From Paenibacillus cellulosilyticus (GTDB taxonomy: Bacteria; Bacillota; Bacilli; Paenibacillales; Paenibacillaceae), in the NCBI RefSeq assembly GCF_003182255.1, contig NZ_QGTQ01000003.1, positions 448,631 to 512,630 on the forward strand: a DNA stretch of 64,000 nt, in the 5' to 3' direction. Of this stretch, positions 8,888 through 16,818 are shown piece after piece. Within the stretch, counting starts at the first letter, position 1, and each line of letters opens with the position of its first letter. Made by a program: the position numbers and the translations under genes. A model generated the notes under the pieces. It was not told the DNA's origin, did not search any database, and saw only the letters and a list, made by a program, of their open reading frames with translations.

Positions 8888-10039
8888 ATGATGCGAACCA
8901 TCGGGATGATAGCAGCTGCAATGCTGCTTATGCTCGGAACCGCCTCTTCCATAACTGTTATGCTAGTAATCGATATGTTGGAATTAGATGCAGCTTTAAA
9001 GGCGTTGTTAATGAATAGTCTTCTGCTACTAGATATGACCTTTCTCTTGCTTCCTGTGTCTATGTTCTGCTTCATAAATCCAAGTATTCGCAAATGGCTG
9101 AAGAATGGAGGGATCGCTGATGTAAAAGACCGTGCGAATGCCGCTCTTCTCGCACAGTTCAACGAAACGCTTCAAAGTCAATCCCGGCATATAGCGCTCG
9201 CGAATGAGCGATTGCATCAATTCGCCGAGCAGTTGATTCGTAATGTTAATACTGGGCATTCGGATCGCTGCAAGGATTACGATGCTGATTCAAATCAGAT
9301 GTACACCGCTGCCGCTATGGAGGAGCTGACCCAATGCCAAGCGGAGGAAGCTGCTGCCGGCGTTGAGGTTGAGCCTCAGATCGAGACCAAACTTCCGGTC
9401 AATCTGAACATGGTCGATTGGGAATACAGCGATGTACAAATTCTTGTCGTAGACGGAGAAGTACATCAGCTGCATACGATAACGAGCTATCTAGAACCTC
9501 TTCGGTGGACAATAACAACCGCAATGAGCGACGCAGATGCGTTTAGTCAGCTCGAACAGAATCGATATGATCTTGTGCTGTTGGACACCTCGCTGCCAGG
9601 GTCTGCGATGTCGGGTTATGAGACTTGCGAGCACATTCGTCAGAAGTATTCGTCCGCGGAGCTGCCGATCATTATGATGATGCCGATGTGTGTGCCTGAG
9701 GAAATCATGCACAGTTTCAAATCGGGCGCCAATGATTATCTGCCTAAGCCATTCATCGGTCAGGAGCTGATTGCACGCATGGAGGCACGGCTCCAGCTGC
9801 GCAAGCTTGAGCTCCGATCGAAATCGATTTTGTCTAAAGTCGAGGTAGAGGTCCTTCGCTATTACAGCAGCCATCCGGGCTCAACACGTAAGGCCATGCT
9901 TGATCGAATAAACATGGAGCGGGAGCATCCGATAACGGAGAAGACATTGGCGAACCATATTACGAGCATTTTGCGCAAAACAGCCGCTTCCCGCATGAAC
10001 GAAGCTGTCGCTGCTGCGAAGCGTAACCATTGGATTTGA
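8888..10039 (+). CDS. Membrane-anchored response regulator with C-terminal helix-turn-helix
   Basis: Two hydrophobic segments (about residues 3-25 and 33-55 from ATG 8888) are followed by a helical linker of about 120 residues. A receiver domain then starts at VQILVVDGEVHQL, with the phosphoacceptor Asp in LVLLDTSLPG and the conserved Lys in YLPKPF. The last 70 residues look like a LuxR/NarL-type output helix-turn-helix (KTLANHITSILRKT). No kinase domains are present. It resembles the C-terminal receiver of Paenibacillus hybrid sensor kinases, so it may derive from one by loss of the kinase core. AAGGAG precedes ATGs at 8888 and 8891. It lies directly upstream of the biosynthetic operon in the same direction and is a candidate regulator of it. 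Confidence 0.75.
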   Translation: MMRTIGMIAAAMLLMLGTASSITVMLVIDMLELDAALKALLMNSLLLLDMTFLLLPVSMFCFINPSIRKWLKNGGIADVKDRANAALLAQFNETLQSQSRHIALANERLHQFAEQLIRNVNTGHSDRCKDYDADSNQMYTAAAMEELTQCQAEEAAAGVEVEPQIETKLPVNLNMVDWEYSDVQILVVDGEVHQLHTITSYLEPLRWTITTAMSDADAFSQLEQNRYDLVLLDTSLPGSAMSGYETCEHIRQKYSSAELPIIMMMPMCVPEEIMHSFKSGANDYLPKPFIGQELIARMEARLQLRKLELRSKSILSKVEVEVLRYYSSHPGSTRKAMLDRINMEREHPITEKTLANHITSILRKTAASRMNEAVAAAKRNHWI

Positions 10040-10063
10040 ATGTGATGTAGTGGAGTGAAAGAT

Positions 10064-10093
10064 GAAAGCTGTCCCTAACCGGGTCAGCTTTTT
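10064..10093 (+). terminator. Terminator separating the regulator gene from the biosynthetic operon
   Basis: AAGCTG(T)CCC pairs with GGG(T)CAGCTT and TTTTTC follows, 25 bp after the regulator stop. Confidence 0.8.
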
Positions 10094-10105
10094 CGTCGTT
10101 CAATC

Positions 10106-10126
10106 AGTCCTATTCCGACTAGGACT
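10106..10126. promoter_or_regulatory. Palindrome upstream of the biosynthetic operon
   Basis: AGTCCTA-N7-TAGGACT is a perfect 7-bp inverted repeat 90 bp before the first operon gene. Related words (GATCCTAG, GGGACTAG) recur at 10141-10163. It could be an operator for the upstream response regulator; I cannot identify a clear -35/-10 pair. Confidence 0.45.
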
Positions 10127-10215
10127 CCCTTCCGGAATCGCGATCCTAGCAGAATTGGGACTAGAAGGGGGAAGAGGTCCGCCCGTATGATTCGGAAATG
10201 GAGGAGCGTGATGCT

Positions 10216-11655
10216 ATGAAGCTATCGGTCATCATACCCAGCTACAATTCAGACCGACTGCTGCTCATGGGTCTGGAGCTGCTTGTGAAGCAGCAAATGA
10301 ATGAGCGTGACAGCTATGAAATCATCGTCGTGGATGATGGCTCGGACGACAATACAAGAGCCTATGTCGAGCAGCTTCAAGGTCAGTTTGCACAACTGCA
10401 CTATGTATTCCGCCCTCGGGACAGCGCATCTTGTAGATCGAGAGCGCGAAACCTAGGCATCCAAACAAGTACAGGAGATGTGCTTTGTTTCTTTGACAGC
10501 GGAATTCTTGTGCCCTTGGATGGACTGGCCCGGATCGCAGCGTTCTATCGCAATCGTTCGATGGGTCGTCAGGTGTTGATGCATTACACGTATGGATTGA
10601 AGGTGGACCCAGCTGAAACCGACATTTCGATTGTGGATGGACTCAGCTATGAGGCAGCCGATAGCTATGTCCCTGTACTGACAGGAGAGGAATGGCAGGA
10701 CTTCCGTCATGACTTGTTTTGCAGGGATGTAAGTGTTGTCGCCTCGCCATGGTATTACGGTTTCACCTGTGCGATGACCGTCCCGGCGATGCTCGTGGAG
10801 GAGGTCGGAGGTTTTGATGAGGCCTATTTGGGATGGGGCGTAGAGGACATTGATTTCAGCTATCGGCTGTACAGGCATGGTGCCTCGTTCCATCATCCGA
10901 AAGGGTTAGTTGTGTTTCACTATCCGCATCCGATTCACCATTCTGAGGAGAAACGGCACAATGAGATTCGCAACAAAGCGTATATGCATGCGAAGTTCGA
11001 TGAATTGGAATCAGAGCTGTATTTGTTCTACGAAGGACCGTACTACACGTTTGTGATGGAGAAGCTGCGAGCGCTGCAGATGACGGATGTACTGCCGGCT
11101 CCTTATTCGGAGCGTTCATTGGCAGAGCTGGCTCGCACACATTTGCCAGGAGCTAAGCGATCGTTGTTGATAGGTCCTGATTGTCTGCGAACTGCAGAGC
11201 TATTGGGCACAACGCACCTATTCGCACACAGTCGTCCGCTAGTGGAGATGTATCAGCAGCAATTGCCGGATTGTCATGTTGCTTATTTACTCGGCTGCCG
11301 AACGTCATACGAGAATCAATATTTCGATGTTGTGATTGTTACGGATCTGTTTCGGTTGTTCTCGGTTGAACTGCAGGAGCATTGGCTGAAGGAGCTGTCG
11401 AGAATTGCCAAGCAAGTGGTGCTGCTCGTCTCCGAGCGTTTCAATGATCACCTCAATGTTGTTCTAAATAGTGGAACAGGGGAGGAATATGCCGTCGTCC
11501 CCAATCCGTTCCAACGCAAGTTGTTCATGGAGAGAGTGTATCAAACGACCGAGACTGAGCTAAGGCAGCGGATTGCTGCATGGCCTCGTGTTAGTGTCTG
11601 GGTAATGCCGAATTCTCATTTTATGGAAAAGGAAGGAGTTGCACATTATGAATAA
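10216..11655 (+). CDS. Glycosyltransferase family 2 protein with extra C-terminal domain
   Basis: First gene of the biosynthetic operon. Residues 1-240 form a GT-A glycosyltransferase: MKLSVIIPSYNS, then IIVVDDGSDDNT, then a GFDEAYLGWGVEDIDFSYRL segment typical of galactosyltransferase-like C-terminal motifs. The usual DxD is seen only as FFDSG, so metal binding may differ. The final 200 or so residues resemble a degenerate Rossmann methyltransferase (KRSLLIGPD, later FDVVIVTDLFRLF) without a convincing SAM motif. ATG 10216 is chosen because GGAGGAG lies 9 bp upstream; an in-frame ATG at 10198 has no such site. Its end overlaps the next gene by 8 bp. Likely transfers a sugar onto the cyclitol or phenolic part of the product. 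Confidence 0.8.
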   Translation: MKLSVIIPSYNSDRLLLMGLELLVKQQMNERDSYEIIVVDDGSDDNTRAYVEQLQGQFAQLHYVFRPRDSASCRSRARNLGIQTSTGDVLCFFDSGILVPLDGLARIAAFYRNRSMGRQVLMHYTYGLKVDPAETDISIVDGLSYEAADSYVPVLTGEEWQDFRHDLFCRDVSVVASPWYYGFTCAMTVPAMLVEEVGGFDEAYLGWGVEDIDFSYRLYRHGASFHHPKGLVVFHYPHPIHHSEEKRHNEIRNKAYMHAKFDELESELYLFYEGPYYTFVMEKLRALQMTDVLPAPYSERSLAELARTHLPGAKRSLLIGPDCLRTAELLGTTHLFAHSRPLVEMYQQQLPDCHVAYLLGCRTSYENQYFDVVIVTDLFRLFSVELQEHWLKELSRIAKQVVLLVSERFNDHLNVVLNSGTGEEYAVVPNPFQRKLFMERVYQTTETELRQRIAAWPRVSVWVMPNSHFMEKEGVAHYE

Positions 11656-11908
11656 GCTTGAAGAGCTGCAGTCTTTTATTACGGAAGTATGCGTAACGAA
11701 GATGAATATGGAAGTCCCACAAGAGATTAACCCGGAAGACAGTGTGGAGAAGAGCTTTCAGCTCGATTCGATCTCGATGATGGAGCTTATCGTTAATCTG
11801 GAGGAGCGCTACGGATGTAAAGTTCCGGATGAGGACCTAGCAGAATTGGGACTGAAGAGCATGCCTGCGCTGCTTGCCTACTTGGAAGGCCGAAGCGTGC
11901 ATGCGTAA
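11648..11908 (+). CDS. Acyl carrier protein 1
   Basis: An acidic protein of 86 aa with the phosphopantetheine attachment motif LDSISMMEL (Ser41) and the four-helix pattern of carrier proteins. GGAAGGAG precedes ATG 11648. It overlaps both neighbours. Its position directly before the ketosynthase suggests it carries the growing chain during condensation, whereas the second ACP follows the AMP ligase. Confidence 0.92.
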   Translation: MNKLEELQSFITEVCVTKMNMEVPQEINPEDSVEKSFQLDSISMMELIVNLEERYGCKVPDEDLAELGLKSMPALLAYLEGRSVHA

Positions 11909-13157
11909 TCGAGTTGTTGTTACTGGCTATGGCGTTATTACGCCGTTCGGGTATGGTGATTCGTTCATCCGTTCGCATGTATTCGAAGGCAGACATGCAT
12001 TCTCGCCGGTTCGGAGCTTCGATACGAGGGGGACTTGTGCCAAATGGGGAGCAGAGGCGCCAATCAAGGAGCGTTCGTACCGGGCATTCAATCAGTACTG
12101 CTTGGAACAAGCGCTGAGTATGTCGGGACTAGATCCTGCAGTCGATCGTGAGCTGCTAGAAGATGCGGTCGTTGCAGTAGGCAATCTGGGCGAAGGCAAC
12201 GTGTTGCTGCCGTATTATGCGCAGTTTCAGACGGATGAGGCGGCAGCTTCGGCGAATCGCGAAATAAGCGGTCGGGACCACGAATTCCAGACGGTTCATG
12301 CTAGCGAGCCGCTGTCGATTCATGATTCCATCCCATCTGTTCATGCCGATGAAATTGCCGCTCGGATCGGCTCGAGCGGCAGCTGCGTTGCCTTTACTAA
12401 CGCGTGTGTAGCTTCGGCGAATGCGATTGGTTATGGCTTCGACCAGATTCGTAACGGAAGAACGAATTGCGCGTTCGTCGGAGGCATTCATGTTCTTTAT
12501 CCGAAAAACTTTTATCAGTTCGACTCCAGTCGGGCGATGGCTGATCATACGGTTAGGCCGTTCTCGAAGGGACGGACGGGACTGTTGATCGGAGATGGTG
12601 CCGCCATACTGGTCCTTGAAAATCTGGATTGCGCCTTGCGGCGCGGCGCTAAGCCACTGGCCGAAATCGTCGGCTGGGGCGTCAGCTCGGATGGCTTCCA
12701 TGTGACGCAGCCGGAGCCAGAAGGACGCGGACTCGCCTGTGCGATGGAGACGGCGCTGCGCAAGGCAGGCCTTGCACCACGCGACATCGATTATGTGAAC
12801 GCGCACGGAACAGGCACCCCGCTGAATGACCGCTGCGAGACGAAGGCGTATAAACGAGTCTTCGGCGATTACGCCGGTCAAGTTCCAATCAGCTCGACGA
12901 AGTCGACAACTGGCCATATGCTCGAGGCGACTGGAGCGGTCGAGGCGATTATTAGCGTAATCAGCCTGCTGGATCAGCGAATCCCGCCAACTGCCAATTA
13001 CGAGGAACAGGAAGAAGGAATGGACTTGGATTATGTGACTGAGGGGGCACGTAAGCTGCCTCTGCGGACGGTGATGTCCAATTCCAGCGCGTTTGGCGGG
13101 AACAATTGCAGCTTGATTGTGCAAAGGGGGGATTGGAATGTTGACAGTCGGGCTTAG
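11901..13157 (+). CDS. Beta-ketoacyl-ACP synthase (FabF/KAS II-like)
   Basis: A protein of 418 aa, full length for the family. The Cys-His-His triad is intact: Cys169 in NACVASANAIG, His302 in NAHGTGTPLND and His339 in KSTTGHMLEATGA. The glycine-rich NSSAFGGNNCSL end is present. It catalyses decarboxylative condensation of an acyl primer with malonyl-ACP. The start overlaps the ACP stop (ATG 11901). It is followed by a short ketosynthase-like protein lacking the cysteine, so the pair resembles a KS/chain-length-factor couple of type II polyketide systems rather than a housekeeping FabF. Confidence 0.92.
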   Translation: MRNRVVVTGYGVITPFGYGDSFIRSHVFEGRHAFSPVRSFDTRGTCAKWGAEAPIKERSYRAFNQYCLEQALSMSGLDPAVDRELLEDAVVAVGNLGEGNVLLPYYAQFQTDEAAASANREISGRDHEFQTVHASEPLSIHDSIPSVHADEIAARIGSSGSCVAFTNACVASANAIGYGFDQIRNGRTNCAFVGGIHVLYPKNFYQFDSSRAMADHTVRPFSKGRTGLLIGDGAAILVLENLDCALRRGAKPLAEIVGWGVSSDGFHVTQPEPEGRGLACAMETALRKAGLAPRDIDYVNAHGTGTPLNDRCETKAYKRVFGDYAGQVPISSTKSTTGHMLEATGAVEAIISVISLLDQRIPPTANYEEQEEGMDLDYVTEGARKLPLRTVMSNSSAFGGNNCSLIVQRGDWNVDSRA

Positions 13158-13863
13158 CAGACAGCAGCAGGCCGATCTGGCATGGATGGACCACATGTTC
13201 GCGCTGACGGGCTGTTCATTCGTACCGGCTGGCACGGAGGTGCCAGCGATTCGCGGCTTCGTCCGGTCTCCGTTCAACCCACTCATCCATTATTCTGTCA
13301 TGAACGCGGTAAGAGAATCAGGCGTGCTGGAATGTTCCATTCCTCCGACGCAGCGCGGCATTGTGCTGGGAAGCCAGTTTGTCGACGCTGTTACGGAAGA
13401 GGCGACAAGCACGGAGCTGCTGCTCAAGCAGCGAGTCAGTCCGATCCTGTTCCCGCAATCGGTGCCGAGCGCAATCATTGGCTATGTCGCAAAGGAGCTT
13501 GAACTGCACGGTCCGATGTCATGTATAGGGGCGACCAAGCTCGGTACGTTCAGCGTACTGCTGCAAGCGGCGGATTGGCTGGAGGAACTGTCCGCGTCAT
13601 TCGTAGCAATCGTCATGTGCGATGTGCCATCTCGCAAGGCGGAGCAATGGATCAAGGACCGATTGGATTCGAAAGGGTCTGACATCGCCTTCGGTGGAGG
13701 CAGTGTCTGCGTGGTAATGGAGAAGAAAGAGACGGCAGCGCTGCGGAACCAGCCGATTCAATCGGTTCAGTCGTTCTATGACCGAATGAATCAACCAGCT
13801 GAGACGGTATTCCACGGAATGGCGGGCGGATTCCAGTCGGAGGCGTCATATGCGCATCCATGA
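13138..13863 (+). CDS. Short ketosynthase-like protein lacking the active cysteine
   Basis: A protein of 241 aa that follows the N-terminal half of ketosynthases: RGIVLGSQFVDAV, then PSAIIGYVAKELELHGP, then a nucleophile-elbow region GATKLGTFSV in which the position normally held by Cys appears to be Lys134. The C-terminal half with the two active histidines is missing. Start ATG 13138 has AAGGGGGG 8 bp upstream and overlaps the ketosynthase by 20 bp. Known parallels are the cysteine-less chain-length factors (KS-beta), but those are full length. It probably pairs with the upstream ketosynthase as a structural or specificity subunit. The family name is uncertain. Confidence 0.7.
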   Translation: MLTVGLSRQQQADLAWMDHMFALTGCSFVPAGTEVPAIRGFVRSPFNPLIHYSVMNAVRESGVLECSIPPTQRGIVLGSQFVDAVTEEATSTELLLKQRVSPILFPQSVPSAIIGYVAKELELHGPMSCIGATKLGTFSVLLQAADWLEELSASFVAIVMCDVPSRKAEQWIKDRLDSKGSDIAFGGGSVCVVMEKKETAALRNQPIQSVQSFYDRMNQPAETVFHGMAGGFQSEASYAHP

Positions 13864-15292
13864 GGGAGCGTTTGAACGAGTCGCGCTGCGCTGTGGCTCG
13901 GAGCAGCGAACCTACCGTCAATTGATTGATGTAGTTAAATCGAAGGTGAATGAGCTCGATCGGCTCGCGTGCATAAGGAAGCGGGTTGTGGTGGACTTAC
14001 CGGACTCTTTCACGATGCTGGAATGGGTGTATGCCTTATGGCAAAGGGAGAACAGCTTACTGCTGCTTGATCCAAGACTTACGGCAGCGGAGAAAGCGGA
14101 TCGTGAACGAATGTTCCGACCTGAGGCTGGAGTGAGCGTGCAGAACGGTGTGGCTTCCGCCGCATTTGGCGTATTCAGCCCTCAAGTCGATGCTGAGCTG
14201 GCGCTTTATCACGTAGAGGAGCAGATCAGTCAGACGGAATCGCCAGAACAGGATGCACTCATCCAGTTCAGCTCCGGATCGTCAGGCATTCCGAAAATGA
14301 TTGTCCGTTCCAAACATTCAATCCTTGCAGAGCTTGAGGACTATGCAACTGAACCGTATTCACCCGGCACTGATAGTATGGTTCTCTGTTTGGTGCCGTT
14401 ATGCCATTCCTTCGGTTTGCTGTCTTCAGCCATTCATACGCTAAGCCATGGCGGTACGCTCGTGTTTCCTGAGATGCTCAAGCCAGGCATCATCATGCAG
14501 ACGATCGTCGAACAGCAGATCACCCATGTCTATGGCGTCGCATTCCATTATCAACTGTTAGCAAACGAGTGGGATAAGCAGCTGGAGACAGAGCATCGTT
14601 GGCACCCTGAACTCCGTCTTCTTTGTTCCGGTGGACCTTTTCCTGAGACGCTGCTGCAGACGATGTTAAGCCGCGGTTTGCCAGTCGGCCAACAGTACGG
14701 AATGAGCGAGGTCGGTTATATCGCGGTACAGTGGTCGGGCCTACCCATAGGCTCTGTCGGTTCCATCGCGAAACGCTTGCAGGCTGAGGTGACTGACGAG
14801 GGAGAGCTCGTACTTGCATTGAACCAGTCTCCGTATCGGTTCGAGCAAGCGCAGTGGGTTCCGCATTCAGGTACTGATCGAGAAGCGTATGCGGGAGGCA
14901 GACTGTTCACGCAGGATTTGGTTTCCTTGGACGAACTAGGCCGGTTGTATATCGGGAAGCGGAAGAATGACCAAGTGAGCATTGGCGGACTGAAGGTAGC
15001 GATATCGGAAATCGAGCAGGTGTTGCGTACACATCCTCAAATTGTTGATGCATGTGTTGTCAGCTATGAGCAGCCGTCGAGTGGTACCGTGCTTGAAGCG
15101 TTCGTTGTAAGCCATGAAGCGGCGGAGTTGGCGGAATCTATCATTAAAGAGTGGCTTAGTGACAGGCTGGCTCGTTATAAAATCCCAAGGCGCATTCGAT
15201 TCATCAACGAAATTCCAGTATCGCCAGCTGGCAAAATCATACGTGGCGTCTTGCTAAAGGAGTATTGCCATGAACCTGCTGCAGCAAATTAG
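13850..15292 (+). CDS. AMP-dependent acyl/aryl-ACP ligase (ANL family)
   Basis: A protein of 480 aa with the adenylating-enzyme motifs in order: the P-loop QFSSGSSGIPKM (about 139-150), QQYGMSEVG, the hinge region LGRLYIGKRKNDQV, and the C-terminal catalytic lysine in PVSPAGKIIR. It activates a carboxylic acid as an acyl-adenylate and transfers it to a carrier protein. GGAGG precedes ATG 13850; the gene overlaps both neighbours. Being followed directly by an ACP and a 3-dehydroshikimate-dehydratase-like enzyme, its best candidate substrate is 3,4-dihydroxybenzoate, as for AsbC in petrobactin synthesis. That substrate is inferred from context. Confidence 0.88.
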   Translation: MRIHEGAFERVALRCGSEQRTYRQLIDVVKSKVNELDRLACIRKRVVVDLPDSFTMLEWVYALWQRENSLLLLDPRLTAAEKADRERMFRPEAGVSVQNGVASAAFGVFSPQVDAELALYHVEEQISQTESPEQDALIQFSSGSSGIPKMIVRSKHSILAELEDYATEPYSPGTDSMVLCLVPLCHSFGLLSSAIHTLSHGGTLVFPEMLKPGIIMQTIVEQQITHVYGVAFHYQLLANEWDKQLETEHRWHPELRLLCSGGPFPETLLQTMLSRGLPVGQQYGMSEVGYIAVQWSGLPIGSVGSIAKRLQAEVTDEGELVLALNQSPYRFEQAQWVPHSGTDREAYAGGRLFTQDLVSLDELGRLYIGKRKNDQVSIGGLKVAISEIEQVLRTHPQIVDACVVSYEQPSSGTVLEAFVVSHEAAELAESIIKEWLSDRLARYKIPRRIRFINEIPVSPAGKIIRGVLLKEYCHEPAAAN

Positions 15293-15515
15293 AGAGCTTG
15301 TCAGGCAAGCTCGGTTATTCCCGCAAGAGGTGGAGGTGGACGATGATGACGCACCGCTGCTGCTCGATTCCATGTCGACGATTCTTCTTATTACTTCGTT
15401 CGAGGATAAGTTCGGGGTTAACATCGATTACCGCACGGTGGATCTGAACAGCTTCCGCTCGATTCGTACGATTGAGCAGCTTATAGCCTCCCATGTGCAA
15501 GAGGGCGTCCGATGA
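15270..15515 (+). CDS. Acyl carrier protein 2
   Basis: A protein of 81 aa with the attachment motif LLDSMSTILL (Ser34) and an acidic helix II. AAGGAG precedes ATG 15270. It overlaps the ligase by 23 bp and the next gene by 4 bp (ATGA). The tight coupling with the ligase suggests it is the loading ACP (AsbD/BtrI-like role) that presents the activated acyl group to the acyltransferases further downstream. Confidence 0.9.
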   Translation: MNLLQQIRELVRQARLFPQEVEVDDDDAPLLLDSMSTILLITSFEDKFGVNIDYRTVDLNSFRSIRTIEQLIASHVQEGVR

Positions 15516-16357
15516 AGTGGGCGCTGGCGACGGTTTCGTTCCGCTACCACCTGTATGCGTTGGACGCCATTGAGCAAATGGCGCGGTCATGTGGGTTTCA
15601 AGGGATTGAACTATGGGAGCCGCATTATATTCGACATCAGGCCGAGCTAATGCGACGTATCCATGGTGGCAGCGCCACAACGATGCTGCCCTTTGGCGTT
15701 CTTAGCGGCTACCTGGATACGACTGATTTCAGTCAGAATGATGCGAAATGGCGGTCAGCACTACAAGTCAAACTCGACAGCTGTTATGCCTTAGGTATTC
15801 CGACGCTGCGATTGTTTACGGGCACGAAGTCGAGTGCAGAAGCCACGCCTCGGGATTGGGTACAGTTCTTCGAGCGGATCGCGCAGATGAATGAGCTTGC
15901 AGCGCAAGCTGGGACAACCATCGTATTGGAGACACATCCGAATACGCTGCTGGATGCTCCGTCAGCGGTCGACCGTTTGGTCGCCATGATCCGTAGAGAA
16001 GGCTGGTCACGAATCGGGATCAACTTCGATGTGTTTCATGTGTGGGAGTTCGGTGACGGTGCCGTCGCACAGCGGCTGGCGGATTGGTATGACGTCGTGA
16101 AGCATGTCCATCTCAAAAATGCGGTACGTCCTACAAGGGACTTCGACATGCACAATGTATACCATCCGATGGGGCGGCTGCAAGATTCGGATTCCATCAG
16201 TACAGGAGTGGTAGAACTTGCGCCACTGCTGCAGCTGCTGCAGGACCGAGGGTATTCGGGTTACGCCACATTGGAATGGTTCGGCGAGGTGAGTGAGACG
16301 TTCTTCCTTCATGAGCTGGACAAGCTGAACCGAATGATACTTGTCGCAAAGGAATGA
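15512..16357 (+). CDS. 3-dehydroshikimate dehydratase-like TIM-barrel enzyme (AsbF-like)
   Basis: A protein of 281 aa of the AP-endonuclease-2/xylose-isomerase-like fold. The overall pattern follows AsbF of petrobactin biosynthesis as I remember it: SFRY near the start, GFQGIELW, VLETHPNTLLD, INFDVFHVWE, HVHLKNA, NVYHPMG and LEWFG. The expected metal ligands Glu140, Asp173, His200 and Glu255 and the catalytic His142 and Lys202 are all present. AsbF converts 3-dehydroshikimate to 3,4-dihydroxybenzoate. The ATGA overlap with the ACP gene supports co-translation. The alternative is an inosose or sugar isomerase of the same fold acting on the cyclitol; the AsbF-like motifs and the ligase/ACP neighbours favour the first reading. 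Confidence 0.75.
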   Translation: MKWALATVSFRYHLYALDAIEQMARSCGFQGIELWEPHYIRHQAELMRRIHGGSATTMLPFGVLSGYLDTTDFSQNDAKWRSALQVKLDSCYALGIPTLRLFTGTKSSAEATPRDWVQFFERIAQMNELAAQAGTTIVLETHPNTLLDAPSAVDRLVAMIRREGWSRIGINFDVFHVWEFGDGAVAQRLADWYDVVKHVHLKNAVRPTRDFDMHNVYHPMGRLQDSDSISTGVVELAPLLQLLQDRGYSGYATLEWFGEVSETFFLHELDKLNRMILVAKE

Positions 16358-16818
16358 AGACAATGATCGCGATTACACAGCAATTGCCGCACCGGTATCC
16401 GTTTCTGTTCGTGGATCGGATTGTCGAGCAGGTGAATGGACAGCTGGTTCGTGGCTACAAGAATATTACGCACAACGAATGGTTTCTGGAAGGACATTTC
16501 CCCGATGAGCCAATTGTACCGGGGGTCATCATTACCGAAGCGATCGCGCAGCTGGCCGCCTTCGTGAACCTTCCGATTGAAGAAGTGGGCAGCAAGCCGA
16601 AGAAGGGTATGCTCGTGTCCATGAAGGCAGTCAAATTCTCGAAGCCTGTCGTTCCAGGAGACCGACTGGATCTGCAGTTCGAGGCCACGATGCTGCGGGG
16701 ACCGTATCTGAAGGGCAATGGCCAAGCTTCCGTTGACGGTAAGGTTGTGTGCACGGTTGATGAAATGCTCATCTATACGCCCGAGCTGGTGGTAAGGAAG
16801 GAGACGGCGCGTTGCTGA
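16354..16818 (+). CDS. 3-hydroxyacyl-ACP dehydratase (FabZ-like)
   Basis: A hot-dog fold protein of 154 aa. LPHRYPFLFVDRI and the catalytic pair His48 (EGHFPDEPIVPG) and Glu62 (TEAIAQ) are intact. It dehydrates a 3-hydroxyacyl-ACP to the trans-2-enoyl-ACP. It overlaps the previous gene by ATGA and the next by 7 bp. Together with the ketosynthase it implies at least one extension cycle with beta-carbon processing. No ketoreductase is encoded in the operon, so that step would have to come from housekeeping FabG. Confidence 0.9.
   Translation: MKTMIAITQQLPHRYPFLFVDRIVEQVNGQLVRGYKNITHNEWFLEGHFPDEPIVPGVIITEAIAQLAAFVNLPIEEVGSKPKKGMLVSMKAVKFSKPVVPGDRLDLQFEATMLRGPYLKGNGQASVDGKVVCTVDEMLIYTPELVVRKETARC

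Noticed and set aside
11648-16818. Aryl polyene cluster
   Set aside because: Aryl polyene loci carry several ketosynthases, a ketoreductase, thioesterase, lipoprotein carriers and acyltransferases in a set of more than 15 genes; only a ketosynthase, partner, dehydratase and ACPs are seen here.
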